Assembly (NCBI RefSeq): GCF_001467535.1
Contig: NZ_LNZC01000006.1
Coordinates: forward strand, 29,467 to 93,466
Origin: Legionella worsleiensis
Lineage (GTDB): Bacteria; Pseudomonadota; Gammaproteobacteria; Legionellales; Legionellaceae
Direction of reading: 5' to 3'
DNA length: 64,000 bases
Position 1 is the stretch's first letter. Every line of letters starts with the position of its first letter. Of this stretch, positions 30,213-38,741 are shown piece by piece. Under the pieces are notes generated by a model. It was not told the DNA's origin and searched no databases. It worked only from the letters and a program-made list of their open reading frames with translations. The position numbers and the translations under genes are program-made.

Positions 30213-31898
30213 ATGGGGTTAAAATCAAGTATTTTGGCATTAGGGCTGGTGTGTGTTGCATGTGGTGTTTCCGCTGCATCTACCAATAATACGGTACGAG
30301 TGATTATTAAATACAAACAACAGGGTGTGACTTTGGCCGCCTTGAAATCTCAAGTATTCAAGAGCACTAACCTGTCGGTTAAAGAAATGAAACCTATGGC
30401 TAATGGTGCCTATTCATTAATACTGGATGCAACAAATTCCTCTTTGGGTCATACTGGCCATGAAGATAAAACAGATTTGGTTTTAGATAAACTGCGCAAA
30501 AATCCCAATGTGGTTTATGCAGTTAAAGACAGAGTAGGGTATTTTAAACCTGTACCTGATCCTGTTATCAGTCTGGAATTGAAGAACTTACTCACTCACG
30601 ACAGTCAGTGGGATGAATTTCAGCGCCCTGCAGGTATTATGCTCGAATCAAAACCCGGATTAAGAGATGGCGCCTGGGCTTATACCACGGGTAATGGGAA
30701 AAAACCTGTGGTAGTTGCAGTACTCGATACAGGAGTTGCCCTTAATGAGAGCCTGGTAAATAACCTGGTTAAAGACAGTAATGATGCTGTTTGGGGTTGG
30801 AATTTTGCAGGTAATAATCGTGATTTAAGTGATGAAACAGCGAGTTATCATGGAACACATGTTTCAGGAACTATTGCTGGTTACGGCCAGGTCATGACAG
30901 GAGTGGGGGAAGATTTAAAAATCTTAACAGTGAAGATACCTGATGCATCTGGAATGTTTTATGAAAGTGCGGTAATTAATGGGATTTATTGGGCTGTGGG
31001 CGGTGAAGTACCTGGGGTTCCTGCTAATATTCATCCTGCAAAAGTATTGAACATGAGTTTTGGAGTAGATGAAAAACCAGGTAAAGAAATTGATTATTGT
31101 GATGAAGCGCTTCAGGAAGCCGTATTTTTTGCACGAAAAAAAGGTGCAGTGCTGATTGCTGCAGCGGGAAATGATAATTTGTGGGAGCATTTTAATGCGC
31201 CAGGAGTTTGTAATGGCACCGTAAAAGTCGCTTCTACTGGCCCTGAGGGTTTACGCTCCTATTTTTCTAATTACGGGCCAAGCGTTACTCTGGCTGCTCC
31301 AGGCGGCGATAAACGATACGGTACCGCAGGAGGTATTTTATCAACAGTCAATCCCGGGGGCGGTTACCACGCATCTGGTTATGATTTTTATCAGGGAACC
31401 AGTATGGCATCACCACACGTTGCTGGTGTGGCCGCTTTGGTTTATACCATTAGTGATCGTCAATTGACCGCAGAACAGGTTGAGCAGATTTTGTATGTGA
31501 CTACGCATGAATTTGGTGTGAGTAATGACGCAAACAAATCATGCGTGGGCAAAAAGCCTTGCGGTCATGGTATATTAGATGCAGAAAATGCGGTGAGAAC
31601 GGCTTTGACTGGATATGATGTACTGTTTACGGCTCCGCCAATGAACAGTTTATCTTTTACAAATTGTGGTTCTGATACATTTAAACCCAAGCATTCAACT
31701 TTGCACTTGAATGGTGTTGTCTGGAAACTGACCGCAACAGGCTGTGAGCCAGAAAGGAGTTACCAACATCCTCACGTCAAAACAGACAAACATGGAACAA
31801 TCTATGCCAGCTACGGAGCGGTGCGTTATGTGCTTGATCAATCTACCTACAAAGAATGTCATTTGATTGGCTATGACGGGATAGGCTGTTTTAAGTAG
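30213..31898 (+). CDS. Secreted subtilisin-like serine protease (S8 family)
   Basis: Exported protease. A Sec signal peptide (residues 1 to about 22, ending GVSA) is followed by an inhibitor-like propeptide of about 100 residues. The peptidase domain has Asp172 (AVLDTGVAL), His213 (YHGTHVSGTIAG), the oxyanion Asn320 (IAAAGNDN) and Ser397 (GTSMASPHVAGVAAL). The roughly 90-residue tail after the domain has several cysteines (CGSD, CEPE, CHL, CFK), suggesting disulfides. Legionella exports such enzymes through the type II system, so that route is inferred. Flanking hairpins suggest a single-gene unit. Confidence 0.95.
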   Translation: MGLKSSILALGLVCVACGVSAASTNNTVRVIIKYKQQGVTLAALKSQVFKSTNLSVKEMKPMANGAYSLILDATNSSLGHTGHEDKTDLVLDKLRKNPNVVYAVKDRVGYFKPVPDPVISLELKNLLTHDSQWDEFQRPAGIMLESKPGLRDGAWAYTTGNGKKPVVVAVLDTGVALNESLVNNLVKDSNDAVWGWNFAGNNRDLSDETASYHGTHVSGTIAGYGQVMTGVGEDLKILTVKIPDASGMFYESAVINGIYWAVGGEVPGVPANIHPAKVLNMSFGVDEKPGKEIDYCDEALQEAVFFARKKGAVLIAAAGNDNLWEHFNAPGVCNGTVKVASTGPEGLRSYFSNYGPSVTLAAPGGDKRYGTAGGILSTVNPGGGYHASGYDFYQGTSMASPHVAGVAALVYTISDRQLTAEQVEQILYVTTHEFGVSNDANKSCVGKKPCGHGILDAENAVRTALTGYDVLFTAPPMNSLSFTNCGSDTFKPKHSTLHLNGVVWKLTATGCEPERSYQHPHVKTDKHGTIYASYGAVRYVLDQSTYKECHLIGYDGIGCFK

Positions 31899-31910
31899 CT
31901 TGAATCACAA

Positions 31911-31940
31911 CCCAGGAGTAGTGCTTTGACTACTCCTGGG
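31911..31940 (+). terminator. Terminator hairpin after the subtilase gene
   Basis: Perfect 12-base arms CCCAGGAGTAGT (31911-31922) and ACTACTCCTGGG (31929-31940) enclose a six-base loop, 12 bases after the stop. The following sequence is only mildly T-rich. Confidence 0.62.
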
Positions 31941-32011
31941 CTGGCGCTGAGCTTTTATAATGGATTTTAATTTTTTCTCAATGCTTTAGGCTAAATTAAC
32001 CGAAAAAAATC

Positions 32012-32293
32012 TTACTTTAGCCAGTCACTCAATACATCAATAATCTTTTGTGCTTGATCGGCACTTGATATATTAAACTTTGATTTTTGCCAATATTGAT
32101 TGTTTCTTTTTTGATAGCGGCGAATTGAAAATTTTACCGGACCATAATCATTTTTGGCGTTATCCCAATCCTGATATTTAAACATTATGGTAGTCCAGGC
32201 ACCTTTGGATAATACGTGTTTACCCAGTTCTTTGGTTGTTTCGGTGCCGTTTTCAGAATAAGTAATGGTAATATCGTCTACAGTTTCAGTCAT
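32012..32293 (-). CDS. Small conserved-looking hypothetical protein
   Basis: Family not recognised. The 93-residue acidic/basic soluble protein has no signal peptide. It starts with MTETVDDITITYSENGTETTKELGKHVL, a strand-turn-strand that looks like a small beta domain, followed by a helix near the C-terminus (SSADQAQKIIDVLSDWLK). The ATG is preceded by AAGGAAAC, a fair ribosome-binding site. It lies 17 bases downstream of the frameshifted gene on the same strand. Some Legionella proteins with this appearance act in the cytoplasm, but I have no evidence of function. Confidence 0.72.
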   Translation of the reverse strand: MTETVDDITITYSENGTETTKELGKHVLSKGAWTTIMFKYQDWDNAKNDYGPVKFSIRRYQKRNNQYWQKSKFNISSADQAQKIIDVLSDWLK

Positions 32294-32310
32294 CTGAGTT
32301 GTTTCCTTAA

Positions 32311-32870
32311 TTAATTGTTGATGGATTGTAGTTTGCCATCAACAAATGTCAAGGATACTGAAGGTTGATATTGCCCTGGTTGGTATATCCATATCTGCGG
32401 TTTGGTAGCCGTTGGCACGGGCATATTCACAAATGTGTTGTTGACAACGTCGGGACTTCCGCAGGCATTGTATACTTTACTTACCGGATCATTCATTTGA
32501 ATACTGGTGCCACTGCAAAGGCTGGTTGCATTGCTGTTACCGCCATTAATTTTGATTCCTTTCACCTGATTATTTACTACGTCGATTTCCATTTGAGCAC
32601 CGCCACTGCCTGTTTGGATGTTCCAGACCCCATAAAAGGCAGTAGTGCTGCCTTGATTATTATAAATTAATTGCTGAACAGGGATTTTTGAGTTAGTGGT
32701 TGATTGGAGTCTTGCATGCTTACCGGTTGCCCACAAGCGGCTATAACCTCATCAGCGGTCATTCCGATGTTAATGTAAGCATGATTTTGCGGACAATAAT
32801 AAGACTGGTCGGCCAAAAGGCTAAATGGCAAAATAAATAATGCAATGCTGGCATAACGTAACGTGTTCAT
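32311..32870 (-). pseudogene. Frameshifted periplasmic protein (DUF2845-like)
   Basis: Two overlapping frames make one protein. The first (32870 down to 32667) has a signal peptide (MNTLRYASIALFILPFSLLA) and the unit YYCPQNHAYINIGMTADEVI followed by ACGQP. The second (from about 32690 down to 32311) continues with PVQQLIYNNQG and has a second unit with NACGSPDVV. Adding one A to the A5 run (T5 on the plus strand, 32685-32689) joins them as QKIPVQQLIYN. The break is therefore a one-base deletion in a homopolymer: a true pseudogene, a phase-variable tract or a sequencing error. The duplicated Cys...ACGxP unit resembles DUF2845, a weak family guess. Confidence 0.68.
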
Positions 32871-32928
32871 GTCTTTAATCCGGCTGTCCTTTCAATGCTA
32901 AGTATAGTTCATTTAGCCAATTATTCAT

Positions 32929-33507
32929 CTATCCTATCAATCGCCAGGGAAGAGATGCACTAACAAACAATGTAATTACCTTTAAAAGAATCATAATAAC
33001 AAAAGGAGAAAAATCAAAGCCGGATATATCAGGGATTATTTTTCTTCCCAAAACCAGTAGGGGTTGGGTTAAAACACGTAGAAAGTCACCAACAGGATGC
33101 TGCCAGCCTGGTTTTACGTAGCTCATAATGACACGAATCAGCAGAGCATAAAAAAGTAAATCGCAAGGTTGGATGATTAAATCCGCCACAACATAGAGTA
33201 AGATGTATTGAACAGGCATCAGGTTGTGAAATGCAAGCAGGCTCAGAACGAGTATTTTTAAAAATTCAACAATCACCAAAAGAGTAAAAGCCATCCAGTC
33301 GTATCTTTGGCCTGGTTGATATTTTAACCTGAACAAGGTGTTTATTGGTCTTATCACGGGTTCTGTAAGAGACAAAATCAATTGGCTGAATTGGCTCAAC
33401 GCACTGAATTTACAATAGCGCAGTGCAATGCGCAGCCATAAGGTAAAAATGACCACACCAAAGAATAAAGATGTTAAAAAAATTCCTACAGCAGTAAAAC
33501 CAGACAT
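32929..33507 (-). CDS. YggT family membrane protein
   Basis: Integral inner-membrane protein with two copies of the YGGT unit: hydrophobic helices near residues 5-27, 70-95, 100-125 and 160-185, and the recurring motif LTEPVIRPINTLF and LTQPLLVLGRKIIPDISGFDFSPF. In E. coli the family is linked to osmotic stress; in cyanobacteria to thylakoid or septal functions. Gene order yggS-proC-yggT with overlapping ends is conserved in gammaproteobacteria, which supports the call. 192 residues is normal. Confidence 0.9.
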   Translation of the reverse strand: MSGFTAVGIFLTSLFFGVVIFTLWLRIALRYCKFSALSQFSQLILSLTEPVIRPINTLFRLKYQPGQRYDWMAFTLLVIVEFLKILVLSLLAFHNLMPVQYILLYVVADLIIQPCDLLFYALLIRVIMSYVKPGWQHPVGDFLRVLTQPLLVLGRKIIPDISGFDFSPFVIMILLKVITLFVSASLPWRLIG

Positions 33508-34301
33508 TATTTCCCCTTTAGAGTTCCTAGTTCGTGAGCACGTTGTTTTGCTGCGTTCATAGACGCAAAGACAAGAGCAGGCAATTGCTCTTGCAGAATA
33601 CTTAAAGCTGCTGCCGTTGTCCCCCCGGGTGATGTTACCTTTGTTCTTAATTGAGATAAACCCAATTCGTCATTAAGAGCTAAATTTACTGTCCCCAAGA
33701 CCGTTTGTAAGGTAAATGTTTTTGCAATCTGTGGCTCCAGACCCAAGGCTACCGCCGCATCCATCATGGCTTCCATAAAGAGGAAGACATAAGCAGGTCC
33801 GCTTCCTGAAAGTGCCGTGAATACATCCATATCTTCTTCGTTAGTGGTCCAGGTAATCAAACCAATTTTAGAAAAAATAAGCTCTGCCCATTGCTTTTGT
33901 TGCGTTGTTGTTGCCACATTGGCAATCATCGGTGTTGCCGCTAGGCCAACCGCTGCCGGTGTATTGGGCATGGTACGAATAACTGCCTGATGAGAAGAGC
34001 AATGTTGAGCAAACCAGGGCAGGCTTAAACCTGCTGCTACAGAGATCAGTAAACAATTATGCGGTATGAAGGGAGTGATTTCTGTTAATACGGTGCTCAT
34101 TTGAGCAGGTTTTACAGCAAGAATAATGATGTCTGCATTTTTGATTATCTCTTTATTTTCATGATGTGTAATAATTCCTTCTTTGTTGACTCCCTTGGTT
34201 AATGACGGTGCGGCAGCCGAGAGTATAAACGATTTTTCTTGCTCCAACCCTCGGGCTATTGCTTTAGCCATAGCCCCGAATCCAATAAAACTGATGTTCA
34301 T
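33507..34301 (-). CDS. proC: Pyrroline-5-carboxylate reductase
   Basis: Last step of proline synthesis, reducing 1-pyrroline-5-carboxylate with NADPH. The N-terminal Rossmann motif is ISFIGFGAMAKAIARGL, followed by ILAVKPAQM and RTMPNTPAAVGLA. The C-terminal dimerisation domain carries the signature ALSGSGPAYVFLFMEAMMDAAVALGL and VTSPGGTTAAALSIL. 264 residues is normal. Start and stop overlap the neighbours yggS (ATGA) and yggT, so the three are translationally coupled on the minus strand. Confidence 0.96.
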   Translation of the reverse strand: MNISFIGFGAMAKAIARGLEQEKSFILSAAAPSLTKGVNKEGIITHHENKEIIKNADIIILAVKPAQMSTVLTEITPFIPHNCLLISVAAGLSLPWFAQHCSSHQAVIRTMPNTPAAVGLAATPMIANVATTTQQKQWAELIFSKIGLITWTTNEEDMDVFTALSGSGPAYVFLFMEAMMDAAVALGLEPQIAKTFTLQTVLGTVNLALNDELGLSQLRTKVTSPGGTTAAALSILQEQLPALVFASMNAAKQRAHELGTLKGK

Positions 34302-34993
34302 AAAGATAGACCTTGTCGTTCACCAAAAATAGCCCTGCCAATTCGTACTATGGTTGAGCCTGCTTTAATTGCTGGTAGCAAATCATCGCTCATTCCCATA
34401 GACAAAGTATCCATTTCAAGATGTAATTGTTTGTTAATGGAGTGCATGAGCTGATTTAATTCAAGAAATAAATCATATTGTTTTTGCGGATCGCTCATGG
34501 GGGGAGGAATAGTCATTAAACCTCTAAGGTTCAGATGCGGTAATTGCCTCACGGTGTCTGCCAATTCCATTGCTTCAGTGCCTGATACCCCAGATTTGGT
34601 CAGTTCTTTGGCCAAATTAATTTGCAAACATACATTGATAGGAGGTAAATCCTTGGGGCGATGTTCACTTAAAAGCTTGGCAATTTTTAGTCTGTCTACA
34701 CTATGAACCCAATGGAATAATGTTGCTATACCTTTGGTTTTGTTGCTTTGTATTGGGCCTATAAAATGCCAACACAGAGGTAAATGGCGTAGTTGATTAA
34801 TTTTTTTTTCCGCTTCCTGAAAATAGTTTTCACCAAAATCACAAATCCCATTATTAAACGCTTCTGTAATGGACTCTACAGAGTGTTGTTTACTGACGGC
34901 AAGCAAGAGCACAGAACCGGGTTGACGGTGCCCGTTTTTTTCTGCCTGGGTTATTTTATCTCTGATGGCGTTGATGTTATCGGATATATTCAT
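34298..34993 (-). CDS. yggS: PLP-binding homeostasis protein YggS/PLPBP
   Basis: Single-domain alanine-racemase-like barrel that binds pyridoxal 5'-phosphate and controls its availability. The cofactor lysine is in LLLAVSKQHSVESI (about residue 34). FGENYFQEAEKK, WHFIGPIQSNK and the phosphate-binding SMGMSDDLLPAI followed by GSTIVRIGRAIFGER are family hallmarks. 231 residues is normal. It leads the yggS-proC-yggT operon and is divergent from pilT with 127 bases between. Confidence 0.96.
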   Translation of the reverse strand: MNISDNINAIRDKITQAEKNGHRQPGSVLLLAVSKQHSVESITEAFNNGICDFGENYFQEAEKKINQLRHLPLCWHFIGPIQSNKTKGIATLFHWVHSVDRLKIAKLLSEHRPKDLPPINVCLQINLAKELTKSGVSGTEAMELADTVRQLPHLNLRGLMTIPPPMSDPQKQYDLFLELNQLMHSINKQLHLEMDTLSMGMSDDLLPAIKAGSTIVRIGRAIFGERQGLSL

Positions 34994-35120
34994 AGTGTCG
35001 TGATGATGCGGCTAAAGTAACAACCATACCAAATTAAGGGGTGGTACTACAATGTTTGCTGTAGAATCATTCCTGAGCTAACCTAATAGAAATACAATGA
35101 TTTATCAGGAATATTGAATT

Positions 35121-36155
35121 ATGGATATAGCCGAATTATTAGCCTTTTCTGTGAAAAACAAATCATCCGATTTACATCTCTCTTCAGGGTTACCCCCTAT
35201 GATTCGTGTGGATGGCGATCTGCGTAAAATCAATTTGCCTGCTTTAGAACATAAAGACGTCATTAAAATAATCTACGATATTATGAATGACCGACAAAGA
35301 AAGGAATATGAAGAATTTCTGGAAACCGATTTTTCTTTTGAAATTAATAATCTGGCTCGATTCAGAGTGAATGCGTTTAATCAGGCACGTGGGGCTGCGG
35401 CAGTATTTCGAACCATTCCTTCGACTATTTTATCCATGGAAGACTTGAATTTACCTCCCATTTTTAAAGAAATGGCCGGGTTTTCACGAGGACTGGTTTT
35501 GGTTACCGGCCCTACAGGTTCTGGAAAAAGTACGACTTTGGCTGCGGTTATTGATTATATAAATTCTTCTCGCTATGAACACATTCTTACAGTTGAAGAT
35601 CCAATAGAATTTGTTCATCAGAGCAAAAAATGTCTGGTTAATCAGCGAGAGGTACATAAAGATACACTGAGTTTTAATGCGGCATTACGCTCAGCTTTAC
35701 GTGAAGACCCAGACATTATTCTGGTGGGTGAGTTGCGTGATTTGGAAACCATTCGTCTGGCAATGACCGCAGCAGAAACAGGGCATTTGGTTTTTGGAAC
35801 TTTGCACACCAATTCAGCGACTAAAACAATCAACCGAATTATTGATGTGTTTCCCGCAGAAGAAAAATCCATGGTGCGATCCATGTTGTCTGAATCCTTA
35901 CAAGCGGTTGTTGCTCAAAGTTTATTGAAAAAAAATAACGGGGGCAGAGTGGCTGCTCTTGAAATTATGATGTGCACCGGGGCTATCCGTAATCTGATAA
36001 GAGAAGATAAAGTGGCGCAGATGTATTCGGCAATTCAAACTGGTCAGGCCAAAGGCATGCAAACGCTGGATCAGCATCTAACAGAATTAGTTAATAATAA
36101 CATTATATCACGGCACATCGCACAGGAAGCTGCAATAAACAAGTCATTATTCTAA
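35121..36155 (+). CDS. pilT: Type IV pilus retraction ATPase PilT
   Basis: Hexameric cytoplasmic ATPase that depolymerises type IV pili, driving twitching and DNA uptake. The N-terminal domain begins LLAFSVKNKSSDLHLSSGLPPMIRVDGD. Walker A GPTGSGKST is at about 130-138, Walker B is DPDIILVGELRD, and the His box is AAETGHLVFGTLHTN. The C-terminal AIRNLIREDK matches the AIRNLIRE motif needed for PilT retraction, which separates it from PilB and most PilU proteins. 344 residues is normal. Divergence from yggS is the usual arrangement. Confidence 0.96.
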   Translation: MDIAELLAFSVKNKSSDLHLSSGLPPMIRVDGDLRKINLPALEHKDVIKIIYDIMNDRQRKEYEEFLETDFSFEINNLARFRVNAFNQARGAAAVFRTIPSTILSMEDLNLPPIFKEMAGFSRGLVLVTGPTGSGKSTTLAAVIDYINSSRYEHILTVEDPIEFVHQSKKCLVNQREVHKDTLSFNAALRSALREDPDIILVGELRDLETIRLAMTAAETGHLVFGTLHTNSATKTINRIIDVFPAEEKSMVRSMLSESLQAVVAQSLLKKNNGGRVAALEIMMCTGAIRNLIREDKVAQMYSAIQTGQAKGMQTLDQHLTELVNNNIISRHIAQEAAINKSLF

Positions 36156-36234
36156 GCGCAAAAAAATTATACTGATTTTTTTACGCACTATACCAATTTG
36201 AGTCATCGAGGGTTGGTCACGAAAAAAGAAGCAT

Positions 36235-36294
36235 AATTTGATTAATACATTGAATCCAGAGTGGCGTGATCTGTATGAGGAAATTTGTGCTTAA
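36235..36294 (+). pseudogene. Remnant of the 3' end of a GIY-YIG endonuclease gene
   Basis: This stretch encodes NLINTLNPEWRDLYEEICA and a stop. It matches the C-terminus of the GIY-YIG gene at the end of the window (INLIEDLNPEWRDL, 63958 onward). No GIY-YIG core precedes it, so only the tail survives. It is followed directly by a palindromic repeat shared with 63402-63452. Confidence 0.65.
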
Positions 36295-36301
36295 TCGAGA
36301 T

Positions 36302-36352
36302 CTCTTGGATGCCTCGGACAAGCCGAGGCACGTAGGCGGGAGCAATTGTCAA
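36302..36352 (+). repeat. Palindromic 51-base repeat, copy 1 (GCCTCGG...CCGAGGC)
   Basis: The sequence contains the hairpin GCCTCGG / CCGAGGC near 36311-36329. It matches the reverse complement of 63402-63452 at 47 of 51 positions. It sits eight bases after a GIY-YIG gene remnant, so the repeat and the gene seem to travel or decay together. Confidence 0.68.
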
Positions 36353-36382
36353 CGCTCTATGAATATTGATTTTTAATTTAGA

Positions 36383-36412
36383 CATCCAGCAAGCTTTTTG
36401 CTTGTTGTGATG
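36383..36412 (-). terminator. Possible rph terminator hairpin
   Basis: An imperfect inverted repeat (CATCCAGCAAGC with GCTTGTTGTGATG, one bulge and one mismatch) around a T5 loop lies three bases beyond the rph stop on the minus strand. No clear U-run follows. Confidence 0.35.
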
Positions 36413-36414
36413 GA

Positions 36415-37122
36415 TTAAGCGTTTTTTTGCAATTCAATAAGCTGTGGAATTGCGCCTTCTGCAAGAGCCAGCATAGAGTTCAGCTGTTCACGATTGAAAG
36501 ACTGATCTTCGGCTGTACCTTGTACTTCGATAAAATGTCCGGCTTCATTCATAACCACATTCATATCTGTTTCGGCAAGTACGTCCTCGGCATAATCCAA
36601 ATCCAGTACCGGCTGACCTCTGTATATTCCCACAGACACAGCGGCAACGTAGTTAAAAGCTGGCATTTTACGTAATTTTTCCCGTTGCACCATCCAGCTG
36701 ATGGCATCTCTCATTGCGACACAAGCACCTGTGATTGCAGCAGTTCGAGTGCCCCCATCAGCTTGAATGACATCACAATCCAAAGTTATGGTATTTTCAC
36801 CTATGACTTTTAAATCCATGCATGCTCTGAGTGAGCGACCTATCAGGCGTTGGATTTCCAGGGTTCGTCCCCCTTGCTTTCCTTTGCTGGCTTCTCGCTC
36901 GGTTCTGCTGTGCGTTGCTCTGGGGAGCATGCCGTATTCAGCGGTCACCCAACCCTGATTTTTACCTTTAAGAAAACGAGGAACTCCTTCAATAACCGAA
37001 GCATTACATAGCACTCTTGTTTGTCCAAATTCGACTAAAACAGACCCTTCGGCATAATGAGTAAAATTTCGAGTGATTTTAATAGAACGAAGCTGATTGG
37101 GTTCTCGATTACTGGGGCGCAT
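36415..37122 (-). CDS. rph: Ribonuclease PH
   Basis: Phosphorolytic 3'-5' exoribonuclease that trims tRNA precursors. The family motifs are [20 protein letters not shown] at the N-terminus, [18 protein letters not shown], the tRNA-binding [24 protein letters not shown] region (quoted in part: [16 protein letters not shown]), the active-site [20 protein letters not shown] and [20 protein letters not shown]. 235 residues is normal. It is divergent from or isolated relative to its usual partner yicC, which lies beyond two LRR genes at 40560. Confidence 0.96.
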   Translation of the reverse strand: MRPSNREPNQLRSIKITRNFTHYAEGSVLVEFGQTRVLCNASVIEGVPRFLKGKNQGWVTAEYGMLPRATHSRTEREASKGKQGGRTLEIQRLIGRSLRACMDLKVIGENTITLDCDVIQADGGTRTAAITGACVAMRDAISWMVQREKLRKMPAFNYVAAVSVGIYRGQPVLDLDYAEDVLAETDMNVVMNEAGHFIEVQGTAEDQSFNREQLNSMLALAEGAIPQLIELQKNA

Positions 37123-37305
37123 GAATTAATCCTCAAAAAAAGCGCTAGTATAGCTCTTTAATTCATGTGATGCACTCATGAATGAAGAATAAGCGAGCAA
37201 ACCCATTGAAATGATTCTTTTAAAAGCCTTTTAAAAACCGGGTAAAGGCACGGGCATGTCTTCGTTTAGTGTTTTTTTGTCTGTTACAAAAATCTACACT
37301 ATTGT

Positions 37306-38658
37306 TTACTTGCATGTGGTGAGTAATGAATTGTCGAGCGAGGCATCTGATCTCTGTTTGCTTGCGTCAAGCGCCATAATGAATTCGCTAACACCGTTAA
37401 CGTGTTTACCTGCAAGTATCTTACCCAAATCGGATTGGGCAAATCGACGCAATTGATTGCCAAGATTGCCGTTTCTTAAGGCTGGCAGATGGGGTTTTAA
37501 ATCAACGGATTTTCCCCGAAGAGCCGATTGCAGGGCTGCAACAGCTTCTTGTTTTTCTGTGAAACTGAATTGAAAGGCAGAAAAGAAACTGCCGTAAAAA
37601 TATGCTTTTGTTTTACCGGATGAGTCTTTTACTGCTGTTCTGTTTATAAGATATTTCTCAAGGATTGAATTCAGTTCTTCCGCATAAATGTTAGTCAAGT
37701 TTGTTGGGGTTAACTGAATAGCGCTTTGCTGTTGCTTAATGAGAGCAAAGGTAGATTGAGCCAATTCATTGTCGCTAAGGTCTAATAAATGTACGTTTTG
37801 AGGAAGTGAACTAATGAGCAGCTGCCAGTCAGCTTGCGGAATGACATCAAGATTGTTTGCTTGCAAGTTAATCGCTGTGACGCTTTCAGGAAGAGCACCA
37901 AGTGCATCAATAAGGCCTCTTCCTTTGATATGGCCAAGATTATTATCGTTTAAGTCCATAGTGCTTAGGCTTTTTGGTAGTGCTGCAATAGCATGAGTCA
38001 AGACTGAGCCGGGTAAATCACCCAGATTATTATCGTTTAATTTAAGGCAGTTAACATGTTCTGGAATCCCGGCAAAGCCTTGAGCTAAACGCTCATCAGG
38101 TACACTCCCAAAAAGATTGGTACTTATATCAAGAGTCATTAGGTTTTCAGGAATGGCGCTGAGAATTTTGGCTAAATCTGCACCGTGATATTTGGCGAGA
38201 TAATTACTGCTTAAGTCCAGGGAAATAACCTCGGGTTTAAGGGCTTTTAGCGCTAAGGACAGCTCATCCGCAGATTTTTTATGCAGTTTGTTTTTGCTTA
38301 GGTTAATTGAGGTAACATTTTTCGGAATGGCGCTTAGAATTTTAACCAAATCCATACCTGCTATTTGACCAAGGTCGTTATAGCTTAACCCTAGCGAAGT
38401 AACTGATTGAGGAAGTGCTTCAACAAGCTGGATTAAATCAGCAACTGATTTTTTACCCAGGTTATTATAGCCCAGATCTATAGAGGTAATTTTCGCTGGA
38501 ATGGATGAAAAAAAATGGATAATATCCGTAACTGATGTTTCCCTGAGCCTGTATAGTGTCAAGTCAAGATGATTCCCGTTTTTACATGCAGTGTTGAGTA
38601 TATCAGTTAAATCCTGCATTAATCGTTGCTGTTGGATGCATCTTTTTTCAAGGGTCAT
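37306..38658 (-). CDS. Leucine-rich-repeat protein, candidate Dot/Icm effector (paralogue A)
   Basis: 450 residues with about nine tandem 29-residue repeats of the ribonuclease-inhibitor kind, consensus aIPxxVtSLdLSxNxLgxks (residues about 45-305). A non-repeat C-terminal domain (about 320-450) follows, containing YLINRTAVKDSSGKTKAY and FSFTEKQEAVAALQSALRG. No signal peptide or membrane segment is present. LRR proteins of this type in Legionella are often translocated into host cells, where LRRs bind host proteins; that is inferred here. The C-terminal domain is closely similar to that of the neighbouring gene, showing a tandem duplication. It sits between rph and yicC, genes that are normally neighbours. 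Confidence 0.87.
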   Translation of the reverse strand: MTLEKRCIQQQRLMQDLTDILNTACKNGNHLDLTLYRLRETSVTDIIHFFSSIPAKITSIDLGYNNLGKKSVADLIQLVEALPQSVTSLGLSYNDLGQIAGMDLVKILSAIPKNVTSINLSKNKLHKKSADELSLALKALKPEVISLDLSSNYLAKYHGADLAKILSAIPENLMTLDISTNLFGSVPDERLAQGFAGIPEHVNCLKLNDNNLGDLPGSVLTHAIAALPKSLSTMDLNDNNLGHIKGRGLIDALGALPESVTAINLQANNLDVIPQADWQLLISSLPQNVHLLDLSDNELAQSTFALIKQQQSAIQLTPTNLTNIYAEELNSILEKYLINRTAVKDSSGKTKAYFYGSFFSAFQFSFTEKQEAVAALQSALRGKSVDLKPHLPALRNGNLGNQLRRFAQSDLGKILAGKHVNGVSEFIMALDASKQRSDASLDNSLLTTCK

Positions 38659-38741
38659 GAAATTATCCAGATTTAAGCCAAATAAAGTTCTTTATTTTAC
38701 CATATAGATCTTTTTAAGTCCAAGTGGGCGCATTTGTGCGG

